A program made the translations under genes and the position numbers. Shown in pieces: positions 40,201-48,361 of a DNA stretch of 55,035 nucleotides. The notes beneath the pieces are model-generated. The model saw only the letters and a program-made list of their open reading frames with translations, was not told the DNA's origin and did not search any database. Origin of the DNA: Bacteroidota bacterium (GTDB lineage: Bacteria; Bacteroidota; Ignavibacteria; UBA10030); the NCBI GenBank assembly GCA_025454835.1, contig JALONQ010000018.1, positions 1-55,035 on the forward strand. Direction: 5' to 3'. Numbering within the stretch: position 1 is the first letter of the stretch; each line of letters begins with the position of its first letter.

Positions 40201-41136
40201 GCCGATTTCTCGGGGCGCGGGATCCTGGAGCTCTTCGATGCCAAACGATCGGTCTCCGTGCAGGAATGGGGAGGGTACTCGTTCGAAGTGCAGGGAAGCG
40301 CGCTGTATCGCGGCGAAGTGACGATCACCGCCGGCCGGTATGCCGCCCAGGTGCCGGTGCCGAAGGACGTCAGCTTCGGTTCGCGCGCGAGGCTCTCGCT
40401 CTACGCCACGGCCGGTTCAACGGATGCCGCCGGCGTCACTGAGAACGTTTCGATCCTGGGAACCGACACGACCGTCGCGATCGACACCACAGGACCGGCG
40501 GTCGAGGTCTATGTCGGCACGACCGCTTTTCGCCCGGGAGATGTGGTGCCGCCGGACCCCGATCTGATCGTTGTTCTCTCCGACCTGAACGGGATCAACA
40601 CATCGACGGCCGGCATCGGCCATCGTCTGGAAGCAGAGCTCGTGGAGGCGGCGCGCGTCGTCGACCTGGGCGACCATTACCGGGGTGATCTGGATACGTA
40701 CCAAAGCGGACGGGCGATCGTGTCGCTCGCCGGCCTGGAAGAAGGGCGACATACGGTCCGCGTTCGCGCCTGGGATACGCACAACAATTCAGCGACGGCG
40801 GAGGCCGTCTTCGAGGTCCGCGATGGAAGCAGCGTCGATCTCTATCGGCCGACGAACGTTCCGAACCCGATGCGCAACGCGACGGCCTTCGCGTTCCAGC
40901 GGACATCGACCGATCCCGTTTCCGTGACTGTCCGCATCTTCACGATCGCCGGTCGGTTGATCCAGGAGCTGGAGTCGCACCACGTGACAGACGTCACAGT
41001 CCGCGTTCCATGGGACGGCCGCGACCGGGACGGTGCTGCAATCGCGAACGGGGTCTACGTGTACAAGATCATCGTGCGGTCTCATGACCGGTCAGAGTCG
41101 AGGGAGTTCATCGGGAAGCTGGCGGTGGTGCGGTGA
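37264..41136 (+). CDS. porU: type IX secretion system sortase PorU (C25 family)
   Basis: PorU is a gingipain-like cysteine protease at the cell surface that removes the C-terminal sorting domain from T9SS cargo and attaches cargo to the surface. This 1290-residue protein has a signal peptide (ending AMPASAQ). The C25 catalytic core has the histidine H809 in MNFTGHGNPRLWTHE and the cysteine C844 in VAATCNFAQWD. The protein ends with its own FlgD-like C-terminal domain of about 90 residues (VPNPMRNATAF, GRLIQELE, GVYVYKI). Both catalytic residues are intact. It is directly followed, after a 292-base spacer, by porV, its functional partner. The 160-base leader carries a terminator. A start at methionine 8 is possible but less likely. 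Confidence 0.93.
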   Translation: MRRPLLHMILLVAAMPASAQVHADLRALRSTGVETEAVLVAGALGGDTVTTASLLGGERIVPFNDGRLAVVRRFALTLPTSRVSFTTLSRQTRLVTLRTPADPAVTGTEAPFEVRVVDVAPGSGSVSATLEAAVVVVDPSRTTASIVERLAVRLEHDALHEGRSSVVGVSLGATSVRPERPAGPSRAEAAQEWYRIDYSETGLYRIDRTLLRAAGVTSEMLSDIRRIRLFGLAGTPVPEALTAPRPAGMQELPRMIQDANRNGALDDGDAVIFYGRSVRDWRYDPATRTFAHTINPYSEKNAVLLTFDPAAFGREMDSLVSSTAPGVPVQHVAGRIAVDQDRVNFVNSGRRWVGEPFDVNDATAVFMNSLPGLVPSARVSYRAVFFSRSGTIDTFRVAENDQPVLGPVLMFTSDISSIDQTSNYAYESPVQSFTYSGALPENRSVLKFTFGTRNSSAKAWLDWFEIVYRRSMTASNDRLFFPSPDTTAVLEYTVRDLSSRSTLVFDVTDHANVRRVAGVEFDVADASMCRFRLPQTAGSVRELAVVGGNGFLTPPAPVKVDAPTLRSFAGQAHFLILAPKEFLEEAERLRAHRQAQDSLKTMVVDVASIYNEFGGGLPDPMAIRDFLAFARANYAGPVRYALLFGNGHFDYRNIGTSVRNWVPPYETAESNFQILTYASDDYFARLDAGNERISMAIGRLPGRTVAEMRTLVGKIIRYETESPLDPWRNRITFIADDGQTSTTFEGSLHTGQAENLARNYTPATFEQRKIYLVEYPAVNSASGRRKPMVNDAIVDAFNRGTLVMNFTGHGNPRLWTHEAVFTREGSLPRLTNIDRLTFLVAATCNFAQWDNPAEQSAGELLLTMPEGGAIGVVTATRSVYSFDNAELNNVLYQQLFQRDGSGRSLRIGDAFYAMKQIRFRENDQKYHLLGDPTLRLRQPAGVARIDSVNGVSTASISIVPSLGRIRVEGSVRDGLGALRADFSGRGILELFDAKRSVSVQEWGGYSFEVQGSALYRGEVTITAGRYAAQVPVPKDVSFGSRARLSLYATAGSTDAAGVTENVSILGTDTTVAIDTTGPAVEVYVGTTAFRPGDVVPPDPDLIVVLSDLNGINTSTAGIGHRLEAELVEAARVVDLGDHYRGDLDTYQSGRAIVSLAGLEEGRHTVRVRAWDTHNNSATAEAVFEVRDGSSVDLYRPTNVPNPMRNATAFAFQRTSTDPVSVTVRIFTIAGRLIQELESHHVTDVTVRVPWDGRDRDGAAIANGVYVYKIIVRSHDRSESREFIGKLAVVR

Positions 41137-41145
41137 TGGAAGCGG

Positions 41146-41180
41146 TACACAGAGGTCCACAGAGGAGCACAGAGTTCCAC
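41146..41180. repeat. 'cacagagg' word repeat
   Basis: Imperfect tandem of acacagagg, ccacagagg and gcacagag words. It starts about ten bases after the porU stop and is related to 1103-1132. Confidence 0.55.
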
Positions 41181-41247
41181 CGAGCGTAGATGAGGTGAGG
41201 GAAAACAATACACTGGTTGTGACCCCCATCAACTCCATGGACCTCTT

Positions 41248-41323
41248 ATGAAGACTGCGTTGCGATTTGCGACGCTACATGAGTGAGAGAAGCGGTTTGC
41301 CGAGATCTGCAGATAGTCTTCAT
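41248..41323. other. nine-base inverted repeat in the porU-porV spacer
   Basis: atgaagact (41248-41256) and agtcttcat (41315-41323), 58 bases apart. The 292-base spacer (41137-41428) otherwise holds a word repeat, and a tatattta element at 41386-41393 that could be part of the porV promoter. Confidence 0.35.
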
Positions 41324-41428
41324 GCTTTGGCTTTGCTCTGCGATACGCTTTTGTCGAGCAGATTGCGAGTCCCCACGTCATTCTCTATATTTAGTCACTA
41401 CAGCGTTCGTCTCAAGAGGAGAGGTGTC

Positions 41429-42535
41429 ATGAAGTTCCGGATCCTGTTGGCGGTTCTTGTGGTGGTTTCCGCGGTCCTGCCGTTGTCGGCGCAGGTCACG
41501 ACATCGGCGGTGCCGTTCCTGCTCATCGCCCCGAATTCGCGCGCCAGCGCCATGGGCGAGGCGGGTGTGGCGCTTGCGGATGATGCATGGGCCATCTATT
41601 GGAACCCGGCCGGCTTCGCGTTCCAGAACAGCACCGAAGCGGCACTGACCCGGGCCGACTGGTTGCCCGCGTTCGGTCTCTCGGACCTGTGGATCGCCCA
41701 CGGCGTCTACAAGCAGCCCCTGGAGGAGGTCGATGGCGTGGTCGGCGTGGCCGTTACCTACCTCAGCCTCGGTTCCTTCGTGAAGACCCTGAACGATCCG
41801 ACGCCTCTCGAAGAGTTCAAGGGCTATGAATTTGCCATCACGGTGGGCTACGGCACCAAGGTCGGAAGCGACCTCGGACTCGGCGTGAACGGGCGGCTGA
41901 TTCACAGCAGCCTGGCCCCGTTCGGCACGGCGAACGAACAAGGAGAGGGGATCGCCACGGGCTTTGCGTTCGACCTGGGACTGCTCTACCGGCCTTCGAG
42001 CCTCTTCGTTCCGTTCACGGACATCGACATGGGCAACGCTTGGAGCTTCGGTCTGGCCCTCTCGAACGTCGGTCCCAAACTCACCTACATCGACAAGGCT
42101 CAGGCCGACCCGCTCCCGATGAACCTCCGGTTGGGATTCGCGTACCGCGCCCTCGAGTCGGAATACAACAGCATCACGCTCATCGGCGATATCAGCCGTC
42201 TGCTCATAACCCGGCGCGGCGCGGAGACCGACGAATTCTACAAGGCGATGTTCACGACGTGGTCGCAGGGCTCGTTCTTCAAGGACCAGATGCGGCAGTT
42301 CGTGACCGGCCTCGGCGTCGAGTACTGGTACGGCGCCCCACGGCTCATCGCCCTCCGGGCAGGCTATTTCTACGAGGACCCGCGCTCCGGCAACCGGAAG
42401 TTCATGACCTTCGGCGCCGGCGTCCGCTATGACATCTACGGATTCGACTTCAGCTATATCAGCGCCTTCGAAGACCAGCATCCTCTCGGCGAGACGCTGC
42501 GGTTCTCGCTGGCCATTTCCTGGGGCGGAATGTGA
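41429..42535 (+). CDS. porV: type IX secretion system outer-membrane protein PorV
   Basis: PorV (LptO) is the outer-membrane shuttle barrel that binds T9SS cargo by its C-terminal domain and delivers it to PorU. The 368-residue protein has a signal peptide (LPLSAQ). Near the N-terminus the PorV hallmark appears: FLLIAPNSRASAMGEAGVALADDAWAIYWNPAGFAF. A 14-strand-type barrel follows, with VGPKLTYI and GAGVRYDIYGFDFSYI blocks. The ATG at 41429 is preceded by a strong AGAGGAGAGG Shine-Dalgarno, so it was preferred over the open frame from 41267. The porU-porV order is typical of Bacteroidota. Confidence 0.93.
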   Translation: MKFRILLAVLVVVSAVLPLSAQVTTSAVPFLLIAPNSRASAMGEAGVALADDAWAIYWNPAGFAFQNSTEAALTRADWLPAFGLSDLWIAHGVYKQPLEEVDGVVGVAVTYLSLGSFVKTLNDPTPLEEFKGYEFAITVGYGTKVGSDLGLGVNGRLIHSSLAPFGTANEQGEGIATGFAFDLGLLYRPSSLFVPFTDIDMGNAWSFGLALSNVGPKLTYIDKAQADPLPMNLRLGFAYRALESEYNSITLIGDISRLLITRRGAETDEFYKAMFTTWSQGSFFKDQMRQFVTGLGVEYWYGAPRLIALRAGYFYEDPRSGNRKFMTFGAGVRYDIYGFDFSYISAFEDQHPLGETLRFSLAISWGGM

Positions 42536-42541
42536 TCGACC

Positions 42542-42580
42542 CCGGAAGCGGAACGCCACCATCGGCCGTTCCGCTTCCGG
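42542..42580 (+). terminator. 14-base-pair hairpin after porV
   Basis: ccggaagcggaacg (42542-42555) pairs perfectly with cgttccgcttccgg (42567-42580) around an 11-base loop. There is no T-tract. Confidence 0.65.
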
Positions 42581-42721
42581 ACCACGAAAGCCCCCGCATC
42601 CGACGGATCCACCCAGACCATCCGCAGCCGGCGTGTCGACCCGCTGACGTCGATCTGCCTGCGACAGCGGTCGGCCTCGTGCGATCCGGTCCCAGTCGCC
42701 CACGTCCTGTCACGACACTCC

Positions 42722-45700
42722 ATGCGATCTCTTCGACGTGATCCTCGCGCCTTCGTTGCCGGCCTGCTGCTCGTGTGCCTGGCAACGACAGCGCTGGCAC
42801 AACGCGCCGTCCGCTTCGATCCGACCCGGCCGCTCGCTCCGTTCCGTTCCGCCGTCGCGCCGCGCGTCGCCGCGCCCGACACGGTGCGCCTGCTCGGCAT
42901 CATGGTCGAATTCGTCGCCGATACCGACGTCCGAACGACCGGCAACGGCCGCTTCGACACGACCGTGACGAACCCGGCCATCATCGACCCGCCGTTGCAC
43001 GATGCCGCCTTCTTCAACGCCAAGTTCCGGTTCGTCGAGAACTACTTCCGCCGTGTCTCTGACGGAAAGCTCATTCTCAAGGGGGACCTGATTCCGACCG
43101 TGTTGCGGGTGGACCGGACGATGGTCCAGTACGCCGTGCAGACCAGCCCATCCTTCCGGGGCCTCGCCCAGTTGGCCGTCGATGCGTGGCGCAAAGCCGA
43201 CAGCGTTTCCCCTGGCACCAACTTCGCCGGCTACGATGCATTCGTGCTCTTTCATGCCGGCACCGGCAAGGACATCGACCTCGTCGGCATCTTCGGGTAC
43301 GACCCCGCGCCGTACGACCTGCCTTCGGTGTACCTTGGCCTCGACGCGTTTCGTAACGCCCTCGACAGCGCTGCGTTCAATGGCATCGCCGTCAAGGGGG
43401 GCGCCTTTCGCATCACGAACACGATGATCCTGCCCGAAACGGAGACGCGGTCCTTTCCGTCATCCGGCGGCGCCGACACGCTTGAGCTTTCGACGAACGG
43501 CCTGTTTGCGGCCTCGGTGGGGAGCTACCTTGGCCTTCCGGACCTCTTTGACACGAAGACCGGCCGGCCTGGCATCGGTCAATATGGGCTGATGGACGGA
43601 GCGGCGATCTTCGCCTATCAAGGGATCTGTCCGCCCGAGCCCAATGCGTGGGAGAAGATGCAGTTGGGCTGGATCACGCCGATCGAGGTGACGGCGACGC
43701 TTGATACGCTCCGTTTGCCGGCGGTCGGGCTGACGACGGTGAACGATTCTGTCTACCGCGTGCGCATCACGGACACCGAATACTACCTCGTGGAGAACCG
43801 TCATCGCGACCCTGGACACAACGGCCAGCGCCTGACCATCTATCGCAACGGGACCACAACGGTCCTGGCCATCCCGACCGATTCGGCGGGGTTCTACACG
43901 TTCGATGTCATCCAGGGCATCGACGGAACGGTCATCGACGTCGAAGATCCCGACTGGTCGCTCATCGGCCGGTTCGGCACCGACGGACGGTTCGACGGCG
44001 GCGGCATCCATATCTGGCACATTGACGAAGCGCGCATCGCAGCCGGCCGGTTGGACAACACGGTCAACGCCGATCCGTTGCGCCGCGGGGTGGACCTTGA
44101 GGAAGCGGACGGCTCGCAGGATATCGGTGAGTCGTATCCGTTCCTCGAAGCAGGCGCCGGTTCCGAGTCGGGCTCGCCGCTCGACGCGTGGTTCAACGGG
44201 AATGAAGCCCTGCCTTATGCCAATCGATTCGACGACGCTTCGTTCCCCAACAGCCGTTCGAACAGCGGCGCCGCCAGCCTCGTGTCGATCCGCGACTTCT
44301 CGCCGCGCGGCGTGCGGATGACGGCGGTGGTCGAGCGAGGCACGGCGTTGGCCGTTCCGCTGGCTGGATTCCCGAAGCAGGTGCCGGGCGACCTGGGACC
44401 GGCGACGGCCGTGGACCTCGACGGCAACGGCCACGCCGAGTTCGTGACGAGCCGGGTTCTGCGCTCCGGCCCTTCGGGTCGGACCGGATCGCCCGTCGGT
44501 CAGGGAGCGATCCTCGCCTGGACGCCGTCCGGGGTCTCCGTCACGAATGCCGCAGACAGCTCAGGCCTTGCGGCGTTGGTGGATGAACCGATCATCGGGA
44601 CGCCGGCCTTTGCACCGCATCCGTCGGGCGGTGCGCTGGTCGCTGCCGCCGCGGCCCCTGGACGTCTGTACGTGTGGCGCGCTGAAGATCTCAATGCCGA
44701 TCAGCGGTGGGACGAGATCGCGAGGGTCTCGCTCCCGGCCGATACGGCCGCATGGTCCACCGTCATCGTCGACACGATCGTGATCGCTTACGGCGCTCCG
44801 GGTGTCGCCGTTCGGTCCATCCATGGAGCCCAGGTCGCCTCGTTCGTGCCCGGCGCTCAGGCCGTAGCATGGACCGGTATGTCGCGGCGATTCGTCGCGG
44901 GCGTGGGCGACCAGATCTATCGGCTGGACATCTCGGCTGCAAGTCGGGCCTTGGATGTGTTCGCGCCGATCGCGTCGGCTGGCGGCCGGGTGACCTCCGT
45001 CGTCTCGGCCATGATCGATGCGACGAGCTCGGCGACCGCCGTGCAGAGCATCGGACGGGCGGGGGCGAGCCGCATCACGATCTTGAGCGGCGTGGATCTT
45101 TCGGTGCTTCGGTCATTCGATCTCTCATCGGGTCTCGGCTCGGGAGAGACGATCCTTCCCGTGCTTGCGTTCGCCGACGTGGATCGGGATGGACACAAGG
45201 AATTGCTCGCGCCGACCTCAGCCGGCAGGGTCGTGATGTCGTCGGTGGAGGGCGTGTGGATCGAGGGGTCTCCGGCGGCTTTGGCGCCGCGCTCCGCTTG
45301 GAAACAGGTCGAGCTCCTGGCGGCAGGCGTGGGGTCGGATATCGCTCCGGATCTTCTGGCTGCCGACGATCGGGGCGTGTTGACCTCGAGCTTGAGCGGA
45401 TTCAGCGGGGGATTTCAAGTGGCGAATTCCTCCGCCACGTCGGCGTCGGTGGGTGTTCTCCAGACGATGCACGGCGCTTCGACCGCCCTCTTTTTGACGG
45501 ACGCGAGCGGCGGAGTGTGGGGGTATGATATGAAGGCGGCGTGGAGCGCTCCGGCGGCGGCCTGGACTTCGCGCAACGGTGGACCGGCACGCACTTCGTT
45601 CTTGGCGCTTGCGACCTCAGCGCCGAAGCCTCTGGCATCCGGTGTCTTGCCGCCGGAGCGGGTCTACAATTGGCCCAATCCAGTCTACGGGAACGAGACG

Positions 45701-45925
45701 CGTATACGCTTCTTCACCCAGCACGACGGCACCGTGACGGTGACGATCTTCGACCTCACCGGCGACACGATCACGACGCTCCGCGGGTCCGCGGTGGGGG
45801 GGCAGGATAACGAGATCGTGTGGGACGTGCGAGGCATACAGAGCGGAGTGTATCTGGCGAAGGTGGAAGTGAGTGGAGCGGGAGGAAGCGGAGGGGCGGT
45901 CGTGAAGGTGGCGGTGGTGAAGTAG
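42722..45925 (+). CDS. T9SS client resembling M6 immune inhibitor A protease but lacking HExxH (predicted pseudoprotease)
   Basis: This 1067-residue exported protein starts with a signal peptide (ATTALAQ). An M6 (immune inhibitor A)-like region spans about residues 50-440. It keeps the LGLPDLFD, GIGQYGLMDG, NAWEKMQLGW and IWHIDEARI blocks. The place where these proteases have HExGH reads ASVGS (residues 264-268). Both histidines and the glutamate are therefore replaced and no other HExxH occurs, so zinc proteolysis is not expected. A beta-propeller-like region follows. The protein ends in a T9SS type A sorting domain (NWPNPVYGNETRI, GQDNEIVWDVRGIQSGVYLAKV). It lies right behind porU-porV and is a likely client. 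It may act as a surface adhesin or binding protein, which is an inference. Confidence 0.8.
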   Translation: MRSLRRDPRAFVAGLLLVCLATTALAQRAVRFDPTRPLAPFRSAVAPRVAAPDTVRLLGIMVEFVADTDVRTTGNGRFDTTVTNPAIIDPPLHDAAFFNAKFRFVENYFRRVSDGKLILKGDLIPTVLRVDRTMVQYAVQTSPSFRGLAQLAVDAWRKADSVSPGTNFAGYDAFVLFHAGTGKDIDLVGIFGYDPAPYDLPSVYLGLDAFRNALDSAAFNGIAVKGGAFRITNTMILPETETRSFPSSGGADTLELSTNGLFAASVGSYLGLPDLFDTKTGRPGIGQYGLMDGAAIFAYQGICPPEPNAWEKMQLGWITPIEVTATLDTLRLPAVGLTTVNDSVYRVRITDTEYYLVENRHRDPGHNGQRLTIYRNGTTTVLAIPTDSAGFYTFDVIQGIDGTVIDVEDPDWSLIGRFGTDGRFDGGGIHIWHIDEARIAAGRLDNTVNADPLRRGVDLEEADGSQDIGESYPFLEAGAGSESGSPLDAWFNGNEALPYANRFDDASFPNSRSNSGAASLVSIRDFSPRGVRMTAVVERGTALAVPLAGFPKQVPGDLGPATAVDLDGNGHAEFVTSRVLRSGPSGRTGSPVGQGAILAWTPSGVSVTNAADSSGLAALVDEPIIGTPAFAPHPSGGALVAAAAAPGRLYVWRAEDLNADQRWDEIARVSLPADTAAWSTVIVDTIVIAYGAPGVAVRSIHGAQVASFVPGAQAVAWTGMSRRFVAGVGDQIYRLDISAASRALDVFAPIASAGGRVTSVVSAMIDATSSATAVQSIGRAGASRITILSGVDLSVLRSFDLSSGLGSGETILPVLAFADVDRDGHKELLAPTSAGRVVMSSVEGVWIEGSPAALAPRSAWKQVELLAAGVGSDIAPDLLAADDRGVLTSSLSGFSGGFQVANSSATSASVGVLQTMHGASTALFLTDASGGVWGYDMKAAWSAPAAAWTSRNGGPARTSFLALATSAPKPLASGVLPPERVYNWPNPVYGNETRIRFFTQHDGTVTVTIFDLTGDTITTLRGSAVGGQDNEIVWDVRGIQSGVYLAKVEVSGAGGSGGAVVKVAVVK

Positions 45926-45933
45926 CGTCGGAA

Positions 45934-45995
45934 AGAGCAAGTGAGAAAAAGCAAAAGTCAAGAAAACGGATAAGAAGCAAGAGGCAACAAGAAAT
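45934..45995 (+). repeat. dispersed 'gaaagagcaagtg' repeat, copy c (left flank of four-helix-bundle gene)
   Basis: Begins gaaagagcaagtgagaaa and continues with gcaaaagtcaagaaaacgg words. It is similar to copy a and to the reverse complement of copy b over about 58 bases (roughly 45 matches). It starts eight bases after the stop of the preceding gene. Confidence 0.65.
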
Positions 45996-46070
45996 CCAGC
46001 TACGCACATGGGATGAAGCCTGCGGGTGAGGGCCATCCTGATCTTGAACCGATTTCTTCAGAGGGGGGCC

Positions 46071-46427
46071 ATGAAGAAACCGTTCGATTTTGCAGACCGC
46101 TCGCGACTCTTTGCGAAGGATGTGATCGCATTTGTCAAGTTGGTGCCTCGGACGCAAGAGAATCTCAACTCCATCGGTCAATTGACCCGATCGGCGAGTT
46201 CCATTGCGGCGAATTACATCGAGGCCATTGATAACCTCGGACGTCGTGACTTCGTGATGAAACTGCGGACTTCACGACGAGAAGCTCGGGAGAGCGAACT
46301 GTGGCTGGATCTGATCGTGTGTGAACCTGCTCATGAAGCGTTCAGGCAAGAGCTTCGGATGGAAGCCTTCGAACTTGTCAAGATCCTGAGCGCCATGATC
46401 CGCAAGACAGAATCACGGAATAGCTGA
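46071..46427 (+). CDS. four-helix-bundle protein (23S rRNA intervening-sequence protein family), copy 1
   Basis: This 118-residue protein has the compact four-helix pattern of the IVP/TIGR02436 family. Key stretches are RLFAKDVIAFVKLVP, SIGQLTRSASSIAANYIEA and KTRTSRREARESELWLDL-like helices. Such proteins are widespread near mobile sequences and rRNA intervening sequences, and their biochemical role is unknown. The ATG at 46071 is preceded by AGAGGGGGG, the same leader seen in the second copy, so it was preferred over the GTG at 46026. It is flanked by inverted copies of a dispersed repeat (45934-45995 and 46479-46568). Confidence 0.85.
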   Translation: MKKPFDFADRSRLFAKDVIAFVKLVPRTQENLNSIGQLTRSASSIAANYIEAIDNLGRRDFVMKLRTSRREARESELWLDLIVCEPAHEAFRQELRMEAFELVKILSAMIRKTESRNS

Positions 46428-46478
46428 AGAGGCTGGAGAGGAAAGAGTGGGTTGTTGATCTCCTCTGATTGCTGTTTG

Positions 46479-46568
46479 CCTCTTCCCGTTTGCGGTTCTC
46501 TTGCGATTTTTTCTCTTCACACTTGCAGTTTTCTTGCTCTTTGCCTTTTCACAATTGCTTTTTCGCCC
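46479..46568 (-). repeat. dispersed 'gaaagagcaagtg' repeat, copy d (inverted, right flank of four-helix-bundle gene)
   Basis: Reverse-orientation copy of the repeat at 45934-45995. Its last 30 bases match 32430-32459 at about 27 positions. It runs up to the GTG start of the next gene. Confidence 0.65.
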
Positions 46569-46569
46569 C

Positions 46570-47244
46570 GTGCTCCCATCGAGATCCATAGGGTTTCTCG
46601 TGGCCCTAAGCGTCCTTGGGGTCGTTGCCTGCGAACGCGAGCTCCTGCCTCTCGATCCTTCTCTCGTCATCTCGGGCTACGAGATCAGGGGCACGGTCAG
46701 CGACCGGTTCGGCAATCCCATTAACGGCGTGGAGGTGTCGATCGACTATACGCTCGAGTGGGTGGATGGAGGGCCCGAGCCTGTGCGGGTCTATGAGGTG
46801 CCGCTGCTGGGAGAATCCATCACGGTCTCGGTGGTTTCCCGCGACGGCCGGACGGCGTTCGTCGAGGCCCTCGGAATGCAACCGGGCGGACCGTTCTCAT
46901 ATGTCTGGGACGGTCGAGATGTGCTGGGGCAGTTGGTGACGCCCGGCGTGTACGAAGTACGTTATCAATCGGCAGCCGGCATCCGGCGGACGTATCCCGT
47001 GTTGATCTCGGGGACGAGGGCGACGACCACCGACAGCCTGGGACGATTCTCGATCCCCGATCGTGAGCTTCCGGTCGGGTTCTATCCGGTGCCCGAGTAT
47101 TCTCCGTCGGGCACGACCTACTACGGCAACCTGCGTGTGACGTCCGAGGTCGTCCTCGGATTCTCGATCCACGGCATCAGGAGCTACAGGGCCGTTTCGG
47201 TGCGTCGTGACCAAGCGTTCATCTTTGATACAAGGCTCGACTGA
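46570..47244 (+). CDS. lipoprotein with carboxypeptidase-regulatory-like and FlgD-like domains, function unknown
   Basis: This protein of about 224 residues has a lipoprotein signal (IGFLVALSVLGVVAC). A carboxypeptidase-regulatory-like segment (YEIRGTVSDRFGNPINGVEVSI) and a FlgD-like motif (YVWDGRDVLGQLVTPGVYEVRY) follow. The latter resembles the end of T9SS sorting domains but is internal here. A further GRFSIPDRELPVGFYPV segment completes a beta-rich body. The GTG at 46570 was chosen because it begins the lipoprotein signal. The open frame continues to 46501 into the inverted repeat, which is unlikely to be coding. Surface or periplasmic location is expected. Function was not recognised. 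Confidence 0.65.
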   Translation: MLPSRSIGFLVALSVLGVVACERELLPLDPSLVISGYEIRGTVSDRFGNPINGVEVSIDYTLEWVDGGPEPVRVYEVPLLGESITVSVVSRDGRTAFVEALGMQPGGPFSYVWDGRDVLGQLVTPGVYEVRYQSAAGIRRTYPVLISGTRATTTDSLGRFSIPDRELPVGFYPVPEYSPSGTTYYGNLRVTSEVVLGFSIHGIRSYRAVSVRRDQAFIFDTRLD

Positions 47245-47292
47245 ACGATCTGGTTTAATCTTCCATCATTCTCTTCATGCGAGAACACCATC

Positions 47293-48318
47293 ATGGGCAA
47301 GAAAGCACTGATCACGGGCATCACCGGCCAAGACGGTTCGTATCTGGCACACCTCCTCCTGCAGAAGGGATACCAGGTGATCGGAGCCATCCGCAGGAAT
47401 GCAGGGCTCTATTCCTGGCGGCTGGAGCGGCTCGGCATCGTCAAAGACGTGGAATTCATCGACTTCGACTTGCTGGAATACTCCAACATCAAGAAGACGC
47501 TCGAGCGGGTGAAGCCTGACGAGGTCTACAATCTTGCCGCCCAGAGTTTTGTCGGTCTCTCGTTCGAGCAACCGCTCCTGACGTCGGACATCGACGGGCT
47601 GGGAACGCTCAGAGTGCTGGAGTCGGTGCGCGAAGCTGGCATCCCTGCTCGCATCTACCAGGCGTCCACGAGCGAGATGTTCGGCAAGGTCCGCGAGACC
47701 CCTCAGAACGAGCAGACGCCGTTCCATCCGCGATCGCCGTACGGCGTGGCGAAGGTCTTCGCCCATTGGGCGATGATCAACTACCGTGAATCGTATCAGA
47801 TGTTCGCGGCCAACGGCATCCTGTTCAATCACGAATCGCCGTTGCGGGGCGAAGAGTTCGTTACGCGCAAGATCACCCGGGCCATTGCCGGCATGAAGGC
47901 GGGCACGGTCGAGGTGGTCGAGCTCGGGAACATGAACGCCAAGCGCGACTGGGGCTACGCACGCGACTACGTCGACGCGATGTGGCGCATCCTGCAGCAC
48001 CAACGGCCCGACGACTTCGTCATCGCCACCGGTGAGACCCACAGCGTGCGCGAATTCGTCGAGCTGGCCTTCCGGCATGCGGGCATGTCGATCGTGTGGT
48101 CCGGTTCCGACGTCAACGAGGTGGGGACCGAGGCGAAGACCGGCAAGGTCCTGGTGAAGGTCTCGCCGAAGCACTTCCGGCCCGCCGAAGTTGACGTGCT
48201 CATCGGAGATGCGACGAAGGCGAAGACCGAACTCGGCTGGTCGGCGGCCACGAAGTTCGAACAGCTGGTCGGCATCATGATGGAGGCCGAGCTGGACCCT
48301 TCCAAGCGGCTTGTGTGA
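47293..48318 (+). CDS. gmd: GDP-mannose 4,6-dehydratase
   Basis: Gmd converts GDP-D-mannose to GDP-4-keto-6-deoxymannose for fucose, rhamnose or perosamine in surface polysaccharides. The 341-residue extended short-chain dehydrogenase has GITGQDGSYLAHLLLQKGY, the QASTSEMFG block and the YxxxK in SPYGVAKVFAHWAMINYRESY. FNHESPLRGEEFVTRKI and the GNMNAKRDWGYARDYVDAMW block are intact. It ends seven bases beyond the start of the next open frame. Downstream genes for the sugar are not in this window. Confidence 0.95.
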   Translation: MGKKALITGITGQDGSYLAHLLLQKGYQVIGAIRRNAGLYSWRLERLGIVKDVEFIDFDLLEYSNIKKTLERVKPDEVYNLAAQSFVGLSFEQPLLTSDIDGLGTLRVLESVREAGIPARIYQASTSEMFGKVRETPQNEQTPFHPRSPYGVAKVFAHWAMINYRESYQMFAANGILFNHESPLRGEEFVTRKITRAIAGMKAGTVEVVELGNMNAKRDWGYARDYVDAMWRILQHQRPDDFVIATGETHSVREFVELAFRHAGMSIVWSGSDVNEVGTEAKTGKVLVKVSPKHFRPAEVDVLIGDATKAKTELGWSAATKFEQLVGIMMEAELDPSKRLV

Positions 48319-48361
48319 CCGAACCGTCGACCACGTGAACGAGCGACTCCATCGATCCGGT

